Positions 8,071 to 18,381 of a stretch of DNA of 64,000 nucleotides are shown piece after piece (within the stretch, counting starts at the first letter, position 1; each line of letters begins with the position of its first letter). Location: positions 26,787-90,786 of the forward strand of contig CAYUXZ010000003.1 of NCBI GenBank assembly GCA_964449135.1, read 5' to 3'. Source of the DNA: SZAS-103 sp964449135. GTDB taxonomy: Bacteria; Pseudomonadota; Gammaproteobacteria; Xanthomonadales; Xanthomonadaceae. A program made the translations under genes and the position numbers. Below the pieces are notes generated by a model. It saw only the letters and a program-made list of their open reading frames with translations. It was not told where the DNA came from and searched no databases.

Positions 8071-10110
8071 ATGCAGCGCACTTCGACACGACGCAACTTC
8101 CGATGGATCGCCGCGGCGATGTCCAGCGCCGCGGCGTTGCTCGTCGCCGCAGCGCACGCGCGTACGCTCGAACTGCACGCAGATTCGTTGCGCTCGCCCG
8201 CGGCGACGGCGACCGGTTTGGACGTGCGGCTGGACTGGCCGGACGGCGCGGCGACCGGAAACCTTCGCCTCGACGCCGATGCGGTGGACGCTTCCGCCTA
8301 CGGCTATCGCTTCGATCGGCTGCATTGGGAATGCCCGCTCGCGCGCGACGGCAAGGGCGGCTGGCGCTGCGAAGGCGTGGTCCGCGCGGGCAAGGGCAAG
8401 CCGATGCGCCTTGCGCTGGCGATCGCGCCGGCCGCGACCACCGCGCGATTGTCGGACGGCAAGAGCGCGCTGGACGTGCAGCGCATCGCAGCCAGTCCGG
8501 ACGCAACCCGCGTCGTGCTCGAGCAGGTGCCGGTCGCGTGGCTGCAGGCGTTCGCTTCGACGCTGTGGGCAAACGGCAAGTTGCAGAAAGGCACGCTCGA
8601 CGGCCGCCTCGATGCGCGCGTTCCCGCGCGCGGGCCGACGAAATTGAACGGCGCGCTGCAGTTGCGCGGATTGGCGTTCGAGACGCCCGACGGTTCGATC
8701 GCCGCCGATGCGATCGATGCCGACGCGACGGTGGCCGGCAGCGTGGACGCAGCGCGCAGCGATTTCGGGGCGGACATCACCTTGCACGGCGGCGAACTGC
8801 TCGCGGGCGGTTTCTACGCTGCGCTGCCAAAAACGCCGGTGACCGCGAACCTGCACGCGAACCGGCAGGCGCAGGGCGACTGGAACTTCGACGTCCTGCG
8901 CTGGAATGACGGCACCGTGTTCGCGGCCGACGCGAGCGCGCGATTCGCGTCGGACTTCGCGTTGCGCGCGCTGGACCTGCGCTTGCGCAGCGACGACCTG
9001 GCTCAGGCGCGCGACCGCTACCTCAGCGGTTTCCTGGCTCCGGCCGGATTCGGCGACCTGGGTCTGCGCGGCGGCATCGAAGCGCAGGTCGCGATGGACG
9101 CAGACGGACTGCGCAGCGCGTCCGCGCAACTGCACGGCGTGGATGCGGTGGACGGCAAGAACCGCGTCACCGTGCGCGGACTCGACGGCGATCTGCGCTG
9201 GACCGCGGATGCGACGCCGGTCGCGAGCGCGTTGCGCTGGAACGAGGGCGCGCTCTTCGGCATCGCCTTCGGTCCGGCGCGGATGGCGATGCACAGCGCC
9301 TCGCGTTTGCTGCAACTCGACGGCGCGACGGAAGTGGCGTTGCTGGGCGGCACGCTGCGTCTCGACAATCTCGACATCGCCGTGCCGGGTGGCGGCAAGG
9401 GCACGCGCTACGTGCTCGGCCTGACCTTGCAGAAGCTGCAGGTTGCGCAACTGACGAAGGTGCTGGGCTGGCCGGCGTTCGGCGGTACCCTCGATGGCAC
9501 GCTGCCGGCCGCGCGCTACGAGAACCAGGTGCTGAGTTTCGATGGTGGGCTGACCGCGCAGGTGTTCGGCGGGACGTTGGCGATCGACAAGCTTGCGCTC
9601 GAACGTCCGTTCGGCGCCGATCCCAGCCTGAGTGCGGACCTCGCGATCAAGGGCTTCGACCTGAAGACGCTGACCGGTGCGTTCGGATTCGGGCAGATCA
9701 CCGGCCGGCTCGATGGCCGCGTGCGCGACCTGCGACTGCTCGACTGGACGCCGATCGCGTTCGATGCGGAGCTGCACAGCGACGACCAGGCGCCCGATCG
9801 CCGCAGGATCAGCCAGCGTGCGGTGCGCGACCTGTCAACGGTCGGCGGCGGCGGATTCATCGGCGGGCTGCAGACCCAGGTCCTGCATTTCTTCTCGGAG
9901 TTCGGCTACGCGCGGCTAGGCCTGGCCTGCCGGCTCGCCGACAACGTCTGCCGCATGGACGGAGTCGGTTCAGCCGGCGACGGCTATACAATCGTCGAAG
10001 GCTCGGGCCTGCCGCGCATCTCGGTGGTCGGCTTCGCGCGGCAAGTGGATTGGCCGACCCTGGTCGAGCGCTTGAAATCGGCGACGCAGGGCAACGTCAA
10101 GGTGCAATGA
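8071..10110 (+). CDS. YdbH-like/AsmA-like large envelope protein
   Basis: About 679 residues from ATG at 8071 (an in-frame start at 8044 adds nine unlikely residues). An N-terminal hydrophobic segment (WIAAAMSSAAALLVAAAHA) serves as signal peptide or anchor. The rest is rich in beta-type sequence with repeated DG-containing patches, and ends in a region like the C-terminal domain of YdbH (LACRLADNVCRMDGVGS, then GLPRISVVGF). YdbH and TamB/AsmA relatives bridge the periplasm and move phospholipids. The best contextual support is the next gene, a DUF1318 (YdbL-type) lipoprotein; in E. coli ydbH-ynbE-ydbL are one unit. Assignment by weak similarity plus context, not by a clear catalytic motif. 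Confidence 0.65.
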   Translation: MQRTSTRRNFRWIAAAMSSAAALLVAAAHARTLELHADSLRSPAATATGLDVRLDWPDGAATGNLRLDADAVDASAYGYRFDRLHWECPLARDGKGGWRCEGVVRAGKGKPMRLALAIAPAATTARLSDGKSALDVQRIAASPDATRVVLEQVPVAWLQAFASTLWANGKLQKGTLDGRLDARVPARGPTKLNGALQLRGLAFETPDGSIAADAIDADATVAGSVDAARSDFGADITLHGGELLAGGFYAALPKTPVTANLHANRQAQGDWNFDVLRWNDGTVFAADASARFASDFALRALDLRLRSDDLAQARDRYLSGFLAPAGFGDLGLRGGIEAQVAMDADGLRSASAQLHGVDAVDGKNRVTVRGLDGDLRWTADATPVASALRWNEGALFGIAFGPARMAMHSASRLLQLDGATEVALLGGTLRLDNLDIAVPGGGKGTRYVLGLTLQKLQVAQLTKVLGWPAFGGTLDGTLPAARYENQVLSFDGGLTAQVFGGTLAIDKLALERPFGADPSLSADLAIKGFDLKTLTGAFGFGQITGRLDGRVRDLRLLDWTPIAFDAELHSDDQAPDRRRISQRAVRDLSTVGGGGFIGGLQTQVLHFFSEFGYARLGLACRLADNVCRMDGVGSAGDGYTIVEGSGLPRISVVGFARQVDWPTLVERLKSATQGNVKVQ

Positions 10111-10136
10111 AACAACGGACACAACAGGAGATTTCC

Positions 10137-10772
10137 GTGCGCAAACTGCTCCAACACCGCAAACTCGCCGGCGGCCTTGTCGCCGCGCTGCTGCTCGCCG
10201 CTTGCGTGACGATCAACGTGTATTTCCCCGCGGCGCAGGCGCAGCAGGCTGCGAAGGAAATCGTGGACAAGGTGATTCCGCCAGAAGACCAGAAGACGCA
10301 GCCGCCCGCGAAGGACGACAAGGGACAACAGCCGAACGAGCAGCCCCAGCCGGAGAAGAAATCGCCGGCGCTGAGCCTGCTCTCGCTGGTCATTCCCGAT
10401 GCGCAGGCGCAGTCCGCGCCGGACATCAACATCAAGACGCCGGCGATCCAGGCGATCGTGGAACGGCTGGCGCAGCGGTTCTCCTCTTCGCTGCAGCCGG
10501 CATTCGACGCGGGTGCGCTGGGTTTCACCAAGGACGCCATGATCAGCGTGCGCGACGCCACGAAGGTCGCGCTCAAGGACCGCGTTTCGGTGAACCAGGC
10601 CGTGGCCGACGACAACCGCGACCGCAACACCCTGTATCGCGAGATCGCGGTCGCCAACGGTCATCCCGAATGGGAAACGCAGATCCGCGAGACCTTCGCG
10701 AAACAGTGGGTCGCGAGCGCGCACGCGGGCTGGTGGTACCAGGATTCCTCGGGCGCGTGGAAGCAGAAGTGA
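10137..10772 (+). CDS. DUF1318 (YdbL-type) lipoprotein
   Basis: 211 residues from GTG at 10137, chosen over ATG 10107 because AGGAG lies six bases upstream and the product then begins with a clean lipoprotein signal: RKLLQHRKLAGG, a hydrophobic core and LLAAC (lipobox). After the cysteine comes VTINVYFPAAQAQQAAKEIV, a charged linker, then a C-terminal DUF1318 region with VNQAVADDNRDRNTLYREIA. YdbL works with YdbH and YnbE in outer-membrane lipid homeostasis in E. coli; here the lipoprotein and YdbL functions seem to be in one polypeptide. It starts 26 bases after the YdbH-like gene, so the two are probably cotranscribed. After it, 10773-10901 holds a hairpin (GCTGGAAG/CTTCCAGC) with no T-run. 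Confidence 0.8.
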   Translation: MRKLLQHRKLAGGLVAALLLAACVTINVYFPAAQAQQAAKEIVDKVIPPEDQKTQPPAKDDKGQQPNEQPQPEKKSPALSLLSLVIPDAQAQSAPDINIKTPAIQAIVERLAQRFSSSLQPAFDAGALGFTKDAMISVRDATKVALKDRVSVNQAVADDNRDRNTLYREIAVANGHPEWETQIRETFAKQWVASAHAGWWYQDSSGAWKQK

Positions 10773-10901
10773 TCCGAGCGCCTGTTTGATCCATTGTGGG
10801 CTCCGGGCTGGAAGTTGCTCCTGCACTTCCAGCATTGCTGCCATCCATGGCGGTCAGATGCGACAATCCGCATCCCGTTCGTCCCATATGAACCGCAATC
10901 C

Positions 10902-12242
10902 GTGGCCCGAGGCAACCGTTTTTCCCGCGACCCCTTCGAAGCGACGATCTCCGACCTGAGCCACGACGGTCGCGGCGTCGCGCGCCGCGAGGGCAAGGCC
11001 GTATTCGTGCGCGGCGCGCTGCCGGACGAGCGCGTGATCGCGCAGCAGACCGCGAAGCACCGGCATTTCGACGAGGCGTCGGCGGTCGAGGTACTTGAGG
11101 CCTCGCCGGATCGCGTCGTCCCGCGTTGCGCGCATTTCGGCCAGTGCTCGGGCTGCGTGCTGCAGCATCTGGATGCGGGCAGGCAGATCGAAGCCAAGCA
11201 GACGGTGCTGCTGGAAAACCTCGAGCGCATCGGCCACGTCAAGCCCGAACGCGTGCTGCTGCCGCTGACCGACGCTCCCTGGGGCTATCGCCGCAAGGGC
11301 CGGCTGTCGGTGCGCTACGTGGCGAAAAAGGAACGCACCCTGGTCGGATTCCGCGAGGACGATCCGCGCTTCGTCGCCGACATCCGGCATTGCCACACCG
11401 TCGTGCCGGCGATCGGCACGAAGATCGGCGCGATCGCGGAAATGATCGATACGCTGGAAGGCAAGCGCGACATTCCGCAGATCGAGTTCATCGTCGGGGA
11501 CGACGTGACGCGCGCGGACGGCCGAGTCGCGCTGGTGTTCCGGCACCTGCAGCCGTTGTCGGAATCCGACCGCGCAATCCTGATCGAGTTTGCGAAAGCC
11601 AGCGATTTCACGGTATTGCTGCAGCCCGGCGGCGTGGATTCGGTGCGCCCGTTGTGGCCCGAGGAGGGCGTCGCGCTCGAGTTCCTGCTGCCGGAATACG
11701 ATCTGAAGGTCGCGTTCCGGCCGCTGGACTTCATCCAGGTCAACGCCGGCATGAACGCGAAGATGATCGCGCGTGCGCTCGAACTGCTGGCCCCCGAACC
11801 GGACCAGCGCATCCTCGACCTGTTCTGCGGCTTGGGGAATTTCACCCTGCCGATCGCGCGTCGCGTCGCCGAAGTCGTCGGCGTGGAAGGCGAGGCCGGT
11901 CTGGTCGCGCGAGCGCGCGAGAACGCACAACGCAACGGCATCGCGAACGCGCTCTTCCACGCGGCCGATCTCGCCTCCGACCTCGCGCACGAGCCATGGA
12001 TGGGGGAGCGCTTCGATGCACTGCTGATCGATCCGCCGCGCTCGGGCGCCGAGGCGCTGCTGCCGCAGCTGCCGCTGAAGAAGATCGATCGCATCGTCTA
12101 CGTGTCCTGCCATCCGGGCTCGCTCGCTCGCGACGCGGGTTTCCTCGTGCGGGAACGCGGCTACGCGCTGCGCGCCGCGGGGGTGATGGACATGTTCCCG
12201 CACACCGCGCACGTCGAAAGCATCGCCTTGTTCGAGCGCTGA
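10902..12242 (+). CDS. rlmD: 23S rRNA (uracil-1939-C5) methyltransferase
   Basis: 446 residues from GTG at 10902, the first in-frame start that gives the family N-terminus (RFSRDPFEATISDLSHDGRG), a TRAM domain. A 4Fe-4S site is formed by C76, C82, C85 (CAHFGQCSGC) and C164. The Rossmann methyltransferase domain has LDLFCGLGNFTLP for SAM, DPPRSGAEALL, nucleophile C403 (YVSCHPG) and the general base E439. Methylates U1939 of 23S rRNA using SAM. An ATG at 10888 is in another frame. The stop is followed one base later by the CYTH gene. Confidence 0.95.
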   Translation: MARGNRFSRDPFEATISDLSHDGRGVARREGKAVFVRGALPDERVIAQQTAKHRHFDEASAVEVLEASPDRVVPRCAHFGQCSGCVLQHLDAGRQIEAKQTVLLENLERIGHVKPERVLLPLTDAPWGYRRKGRLSVRYVAKKERTLVGFREDDPRFVADIRHCHTVVPAIGTKIGAIAEMIDTLEGKRDIPQIEFIVGDDVTRADGRVALVFRHLQPLSESDRAILIEFAKASDFTVLLQPGGVDSVRPLWPEEGVALEFLLPEYDLKVAFRPLDFIQVNAGMNAKMIARALELLAPEPDQRILDLFCGLGNFTLPIARRVAEVVGVEGEAGLVARARENAQRNGIANALFHAADLASDLAHEPWMGERFDALLIDPPRSGAEALLPQLPLKKIDRIVYVSCHPGSLARDAGFLVRERGYALRAAGVMDMFPHTAHVESIALFER

Positions 12243-12243
12243 G

Positions 12244-12747
12244 ATGGGCATCGAAATCGAACGCAAATTTTTGGTGATGGATGACCGCTGGCGCAGCCGC
12301 GTCGAAAAGTCCGTGCGCATGGCGCAGGGTTATCTCAACGACCTCGCCGCGGTGTCCGAGGGTGCACAGAAGGCTTCGGTGCGCGTGCGCATTGCCGGCC
12401 ACGAGGCTTTTCTCAACCTCAAGTCGCGCGAACTCGGCCACACTCGCCAGGAATTCGACTATCCGATACCGGCCGCGGACGCGGAAGCGCTGCTGGAACT
12501 CTGCGTCGGCGGCCTGATCGACAAGACGCGTCATTACGTCCGCCACGCCGGTTTCCTATGGGAGATCGACGAGTTCGCCGGCATGAACGCCGGCCTGATC
12601 GTCGCCGAGATCGAACTGCCCAGCGCCGACGCCGCGTTCGACAAGCCCGAATGGGTCGGACGGGAAGTCACCGACGAGCCGCGCTATTACAATCTCGCCT
12701 TGGCGCAGCGGCCGTATGCGCAGTGGCTTCCCGAGGAGAAGGTCTGA
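12244..12747 (+). CDS. CYTH domain protein (triphosphate tunnel metalloenzyme)
   Basis: 167 residues. Begins MGIEIERKFLV with the ExExK signature (EIERK) that defines the CYTH superfamily, followed by alternating basic strands (SVRVRIAGHEAFLNLKSR) that line the substrate tunnel. Family members hydrolyse inorganic triphosphate or bind nucleoside triphosphates with Mg2+. The small stand-alone size matches the NeuTTM/inorganic triphosphatase group. It starts one base after rlmD and its TGA overlaps the nagZ ATG, so it is part of a tight operon. Exact substrate not deducible. Confidence 0.88.
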   Translation: MGIEIERKFLVMDDRWRSRVEKSVRMAQGYLNDLAAVSEGAQKASVRVRIAGHEAFLNLKSRELGHTRQEFDYPIPAADAEALLELCVGGLIDKTRHYVRHAGFLWEIDEFAGMNAGLIVAEIELPSADAAFDKPEWVGREVTDEPRYYNLALAQRPYAQWLPEEKV

Positions 12748-13751
12748 TGCTGGTGATCGGAATCGCCGGAACGGTGCTGGATTCGGCCGAGCGCGAATGG
12801 CTGCGGCACCCGGCGGTCGGCGGCGTGATCCTGTTCACGCGCAATTTCGAATCGCGCGAGCAGGTAACCGCGCTCGCAGCTGAAATCCGTGCCGCGGCAC
12901 CGCGCCCGCAATTGCTGTGCGTGGACCAGGAAGGCGGGCGCGTGCAGCGCTTCCGCAACGGTTTCGCGGCGCTGCCGTCGCTGGACGGATTCGACGCGAT
13001 GTATCGACGCGATACCGACGCCGCACTCACGCTGGCCGAAGAACACGCCTGGTTGATGGCCAGCGAAATCCGCGCGCTGGACGTGGACCTGAGCTTCGCG
13101 CCGGTCGTCGACCTCGGACAAGGCAACCGCGCGATCGGCGATCGCGCGTTCTCGCCCGAGCCGCGCGTCGTCGCCGATCTGGCGCGCGCCTACGTGCGCG
13201 GCATGCACGCGGCGGGCATGGCCGCGACGCTCAAGCATTTCCCCGGCCATGGTTCGGTACTCGAGGACACGCACCATGACGCGGCGATCGATCCGCGCTC
13301 GCTGGATACGATCCGCGCCGAGGATCTGGCGCCCTTCGCAGCGGGAATCGAAGCAGGCGCGGAAGCGATGATGCTCGCGCATGTGACCTATCCGGCGGTC
13401 GCGCCCGAGCCGGCGGGCTATTCGCCGCGCTGGATCGGCGACATCCTCCGCCGCGAGATGGGATTTCGCGGCGTGGTGTTCTCCGACGACATCGGCATGG
13501 CCGCGGCCGAATCGGCGGGCGGCGTCGGTGCACGCATCGCCGCGCACCTCGACGCGGGCTGCGACGCGGTGCTGGTCTGTTCGCCGCAGCTCGTTCCCGA
13601 CGCGCTCGCGGCGATGGATGCGCGACCGACGCCGAATCCCGACGCGCTGGCATCGCTGTTCGGACGCGGGCGCACCGACTGGGACGCCTTGCAGTCCGAC
13701 CCGCGTCATGCGGGTGCGCTCGCGCGCGTCACCGGCGATGAGGTAGCCTGA
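12747..13751 (+). CDS. nagZ: Beta-N-acetylhexosaminidase (cytoplasmic, peptidoglycan recycling)
   Basis: 334 residues, family GH3, the usual length of the single-domain NagZ. Conserved blocks: CVDQEGGRVQRF (58-69), KHFPGHG (163-169), the flexible His loop DTHHD (174-178) and the catalytic nucleophile D247 (VVFSDDIGMAA). It removes GlcNAc from imported 1,6-anhydro-muropeptides in the cytoplasm, a step that also feeds AmpC-type beta-lactamase signalling. No signal peptide. Start ATG overlaps the preceding stop; the next gene starts four bases after its own. Confidence 0.95.
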   Translation: MLVIGIAGTVLDSAEREWLRHPAVGGVILFTRNFESREQVTALAAEIRAAAPRPQLLCVDQEGGRVQRFRNGFAALPSLDGFDAMYRRDTDAALTLAEEHAWLMASEIRALDVDLSFAPVVDLGQGNRAIGDRAFSPEPRVVADLARAYVRGMHAAGMAATLKHFPGHGSVLEDTHHDAAIDPRSLDTIRAEDLAPFAAGIEAGAEAMMLAHVTYPAVAPEPAGYSPRWIGDILRREMGFRGVVFSDDIGMAAAESAGGVGARIAAHLDAGCDAVLVCSPQLVPDALAAMDARPTPNPDALASLFGRGRTDWDALQSDPRHAGALARVTGDEVA

Positions 13752-13755
13752 CCCC

Positions 13756-14322
13756 ATGTCCGACAACCATGACCTCGCCGCCGCGCTCACGCGCTCCGAC
13801 TTGTTGTTCGACCGCGCCGTGGTCGACGGCGCGATCTCCCGTGTCGCTGCAGCGATCCGCGACGACTATGTCGGCCGACGCCCCGTGCTGCTGACGGTGA
13901 TGCACGGTGGAATGATCTTTGCGTCCGAACTCGCGCTCGCGATAGGTGCTCGTGGCGGGTTGGATCTGGATTTCGATTTTCTGCACGCGACGCGCTATCG
14001 CGGACTGACTTCCGGCTCAACGCTGGAATGGAAGCATCGGCCGGCGACGCCGCTGCGCGGACGCCACGTGCTGATCGCCGACGACATCCTCGACGAGGGC
14101 TATACGCTGGATGCGGTGCGATCGTGGTGCCGCGAGCAGGGCGCGGCCGACGTGCGCATCGCGGTACTCGCTTGGAAACGGCACGGACGCGGTGTGCCCG
14201 ATCTCGTCGCGGATTACGTCGGCCTGGAAGTTCCCGATCGCTACGTCTTCGGTTTCGGAATGGATTACCACGAACAGGGCCGCAACCTGCCGGCGATCTA
14301 CGCCCTGGGGGATGAAACGTGA
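13756..14322 (+). CDS. Hypoxanthine-guanine phosphoribosyltransferase
   Basis: 188 residues. The PRPP-binding loop VLIADDILDEGYT (105-117) and the upstream VMHGGMIFASEL are diagnostic of the type I purine phosphoribosyltransferases. The C-terminal VPDRYVFGFGMDYHEQGRNLPAI closes the active site and is HGPRT-like. Converts hypoxanthine or guanine plus PRPP to IMP or GMP. It directly precedes the MTIP gene (GTG start overlapping its stop): MTIP releases hypoxanthine from methylthioinosine, which this enzyme can salvage, so the pair makes a short pathway. Specificity for hypoxanthine is inferred from family and context. Confidence 0.9.
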   Translation: MSDNHDLAAALTRSDLLFDRAVVDGAISRVAAAIRDDYVGRRPVLLTVMHGGMIFASELALAIGARGGLDLDFDFLHATRYRGLTSGSTLEWKHRPATPLRGRHVLIADDILDEGYTLDAVRSWCREQGAADVRIAVLAWKRHGRGVPDLVADYVGLEVPDRYVFGFGMDYHEQGRNLPAIYALGDET

Positions 14323-15089
14323 ACTTGCGCGACATCGGCACGGTCGCGTTGGCGGTGATCGGCGGCACCGGCCTGTACAAGCTGGCCGCACTGAAGGACG
14401 AAAAGGCGATGACCGCCGCCACGCCCTATGGCATGCCATCGGGGCCGGTGCGCGTCGGCATCTTCGAAGGCCATCGCATCGCCTTCCTCGCGCGCCACGG
14501 CGAGGAACATTCGCTGCCGCCGCATCGCGTGAACTATCGCGCGAACCTCTGGCTGCTCAAGGAACTCGGCGTACGGCGCGTGCTCGCCGTCAACGCGGTC
14601 GGCGGCATCACCGAACGCTACGGCCCGTGCGCGATCGGTGTGCCGAACCAGATCATCGACTACACCTGGGGTCGCGCGATGACGTTCTGGGACGAGACGG
14701 ATAGTGAGCCGCTGCATGTGGACATGACCGATCCCTACACGCCGTCGCTGCGCACCGCGTTGCTCGCCGCCGCAGGTTCGGCGGGCATCCCGGTCGTCGA
14801 TGGCGGCTGCTACGGCGCGACGCAAGGGCCGCGCCTGGAAACGAAGGCCGAGATCGAGCGCCTGCGCCGTGACGGCTGCGACCTCGTCGGCATGACCGGA
14901 ATGCCCGAAGCCGGCCTCGCGCGCGAACTCGGACTCGAATACGCATCGGTCGCTTTGGTCGCGAACTGGGCCGCCGGATGCGGCGACGCGCGCGAGATCA
15001 CGATGGACGAAGTCCTCGCGAATCTGGATCGCGCGACCGCGCAGCTGCCCAGATTGATCGCCGCGCTGCTTGCAGCGTCGAGTACGTGA
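14319..15089 (+). CDS. S-methyl-5'-thioinosine phosphorylase (MTIP)
   Basis: 256 residues from GTG overlapping the previous stop. PNP/MTAP family: IGGTGLYKL at the phosphate site, ARHGEEHSLPPHRVNYRAN, and VDGGCYGATQGPRLETKAEI followed by VGMTGMPEAGLARELGL. In pseudomonads and xanthomonads this enzyme splits methylthioinosine to hypoxanthine and methylthioribose-1-phosphate, bypassing adenine. Adjacency to the hypoxanthine phosphoribosyltransferase supports the inosine rather than adenosine specificity, though close relatives act on methylthioadenosine. Confidence 0.9.
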   Translation: MNLRDIGTVALAVIGGTGLYKLAALKDEKAMTAATPYGMPSGPVRVGIFEGHRIAFLARHGEEHSLPPHRVNYRANLWLLKELGVRRVLAVNAVGGITERYGPCAIGVPNQIIDYTWGRAMTFWDETDSEPLHVDMTDPYTPSLRTALLAAAGSAGIPVVDGGCYGATQGPRLETKAEIERLRRDGCDLVGMTGMPEAGLARELGLEYASVALVANWAAGCGDAREITMDEVLANLDRATAQLPRLIAALLAASST

Positions 15090-15096
15090 GTCCCGC

Positions 15097-15750
15097 ATGA
15101 GCGCGTCGGAAACCTATCGCAACGGCGGCGCGGACCTGATCCGCGGACTGCTCTCGCCTGAAGTCGCGAACGCGCTGGCGCGGCAGATCGCGATCGGCGT
15201 TGCGCAGGGCGGCACGCGCTGGCTGGTGCCGCCGAGCATCGGCAGCAAGCCCTGCTATGAAGTCTCGTGCATGGAATGGCCGGTGCTGCTGACCTTCCTC
15301 TGGGGCATGACGCCGCGGATCGAGGAGATCGCCGGCGTGCGCCTGCTGCCGACCTACAGTTATTTCCGCACGTACCAGCGCGGCGACATCTGCCGCATCC
15401 ACGCGGACCGCCCGGCGTGCGAGCATTCGTTGTCGCTGACACTCGCCTACGCCGATGGCCTCGCGTGGGCGCTCGAGGTCGCGAATCAGCCGGTGCGCGA
15501 GCACCAGCGGCAGACGCTGCGCGGCGACGACGACTTCGGCGACGAGGCGCATTCCGCGCTCGAGATGCAGCCCGGCGATGGCGTGGTCTATCGCGGCTAC
15601 GACTACCGCCACGGCCGCACGACGCCGAACCCGAACCGCTGGTCAGCGCACCTGTTCATGCACTGGGTCGATCGCGACGGCCCCTACCACGACCAGATCT
15701 TCGACGGCAAGCCGCTGAGCGGGCCGGCGGATTTCCGTTTTCCCGGATAG
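15097..15750 (+). CDS. 2-oxoglutarate/Fe(II)-oxygenase-like protein
   Basis: 217 residues from ATG at 15097, seven bases after the MTIP stop. The probable iron ligands are H102 and D104 (RIHADRPACEH) and H172 (DYRHGR), spaced as in the jelly-roll 2OG dioxygenases, with a downstream arginine near 181 placed to bind 2OG. YSYFRTYQRGDICRIHAD resembles the prolyl-4-hydroxylase-type core. Likely a non-heme iron hydroxylase; substrate unknown. Possibly the last gene of the rlmD-to-MTIP run. Confidence 0.65.
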   Translation: MSASETYRNGGADLIRGLLSPEVANALARQIAIGVAQGGTRWLVPPSIGSKPCYEVSCMEWPVLLTFLWGMTPRIEEIAGVRLLPTYSYFRTYQRGDICRIHADRPACEHSLSLTLAYADGLAWALEVANQPVREHQRQTLRGDDDFGDEAHSALEMQPGDGVVYRGYDYRHGRTTPNPNRWSAHLFMHWVDRDGPYHDQIFDGKPLSGPADFRFPG

Positions 15751-15798
15751 CCATCGCGCGTTTGCGCTAGGATGGACCGCACAAACGCGGAGGACGGT

Positions 15799-17010
15799 AT
15801 GCACCGGCGAATGCGCGTTTATTCGGCAGTGTTTTTTCTGCTCGTCGCGACGCCGGCGTTCGCCGATGCGGTCAGCGACGCGGCCAGCGTCGCGCGATCG
15901 ATCCACGCGCAGCTGATCGCAACGAAAGCGCAGGCCGCCAAGGCGTACGGCCCGGCCCGGGATTCGATGAAAGCCAGCGCCGACGCGATGAAGTCGGCGG
16001 ACGATGCGCGCGCGCACGCGCTCGCGGCGATCAAGGCCGCCGACGCGGTTGCCGAAAGCGCGAAGACCGCTACTGCGAAGGCCGCCGAGGCCCAATCCCA
16101 TGCCGACGCAGCGGAAGCCGCCGCGGCCGCGCACGATTGCGCGAAAGCGAAAGCCGAAGCGGCCGCAGCGGCCGATGCCTACGCCGCTGCGAACGATGCC
16201 TACAAGTCCGCATACGCCGCGAAGGATCAGGCAGCGTCGGAGGCCGCGCAGGCCGACGGCCCTGCGCGCGCGGCGGACGCCGCGGCAAGGAAGGCGCTCG
16301 ACCTCGCACGCACCGCGCATGCGGCAGTCGATGCCGCCGACAAGATCGCCGAAGCCGCAGCGAATGCGTTCGCTGCCGCGTTCGGCAAGCCGCTGACGAT
16401 GTCGGACGTGGGCAAGTCCACCAAGGACGGCAGCATTCCCTGGTCGGAAGCGACCTACCCGTACGAGCAGGCCGCGAGCGGCGACGTGCAGGACGCGAAC
16501 ACCGCGGTCGGCGACGCCGAAACCGCTGCGGAAAACGCCGGATTCGATGCGCAGGATGCGATCCGCGCCGCGCGCTTTGCTGCGCGTGCGGTCAAAGCCG
16601 CCCATGCTGCAGTCGCCCGCAATGCCGCGTCCGTGCGGCAGGCGACCAAGGCCGCGAACGATGCCCAGGACGCGAGCGAACGCGCGCAAAAAGCGGCTGC
16701 GGGTTGCAAGCCAGCCTACGTCTGCGACTGCAATTGCGACGATGTGGACCGCTACAACCAGGGTCTGTTCACCGGCGACAAGGCCGCGGTCGAATGCGTG
16801 CAATGGTGCGTCAAGCAGGACCGTTGCCCGCCGCCGCGCACCAGCCGCAAGCACAAGGGCAACGAGCTGAAGAACGCGCTGATCAACCTGGGCATCGACA
16901 AGGCGATGCGCAAGGACGACAAGCGCGACGACCGCGACCGCAAGGATCAGAACGACGATCAGCAACACCGCAACGACACGCCCCAGAACGACGACTATCC
17001 AAGCCATTGA
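15799..17010 (+). CDS. Exported alanine-rich helical protein with Cys-rich and charged tail
   Basis: 403 residues from ATG 15799, preceded by GGAGG six bases away. Signal peptide MHRRMRVYSAVFFLLVATPAFA. Residues about 25-300 are extremely alanine-rich with regular Lys/Asp/Glu, predicting long helices or a coiled coil (AAKAYGPARDSMKASADAMK is typical). Then a cysteine cluster (CKPAYVCDCNCDD, ECVQWCVKQDRC), then a hydrophilic D/R/K/Q/N tail. No family recognised; it could be a periplasmic spacer or surface-linked fibre. Alanine bias partly reflects GC pressure, but the density of repeats is far above neighbouring genes. Confidence 0.75.
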   Translation: MHRRMRVYSAVFFLLVATPAFADAVSDAASVARSIHAQLIATKAQAAKAYGPARDSMKASADAMKSADDARAHALAAIKAADAVAESAKTATAKAAEAQSHADAAEAAAAAHDCAKAKAEAAAAADAYAAANDAYKSAYAAKDQAASEAAQADGPARAADAAARKALDLARTAHAAVDAADKIAEAAANAFAAAFGKPLTMSDVGKSTKDGSIPWSEATYPYEQAASGDVQDANTAVGDAETAAENAGFDAQDAIRAARFAARAVKAAHAAVARNAASVRQATKAANDAQDASERAQKAAAGCKPAYVCDCNCDDVDRYNQGLFTGDKAAVECVQWCVKQDRCPPPRTSRKHKGNELKNALINLGIDKAMRKDDKRDDRDRKDQNDDQQHRNDTPQNDDYPSH

Positions 17011-17040
17011 ATCCACGTAGTGGAAACGTGCGCACGCACA

Positions 17041-17070
17041 GAAAAAGCCGGGATCCGAAGATCCCGGCTT
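17041..17070 (-). terminator. Rho-independent terminator after rtcB
   Basis: An 11-bp perfect stem (AAGCCGGGATC/GATCCCGGCTT) with a four-base loop, followed on the minus strand by five Ts. It lies 30 bases past the rtcB stop. No T-run follows on the plus strand, so it mainly ends the minus-strand transcript. Confidence 0.9.
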
Positions 17071-17100
17071 GGCTTGCTCGATCGAGTGAAGCAGGGTCGA

Positions 17101-18327
<1,227 letters not shown>

Positions 18328-18381
18328 GTCTTCCGATTCCTTGAAAATCCCGTGCGGCGATTCCTTTCGCCGCACGGGAGC

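Noticed and set aside
10888..10905. ATG 10888 as the rlmD start
   Set aside because: It is out of frame with the methyltransferase; the GTG at 10902 fits the family N-terminus.
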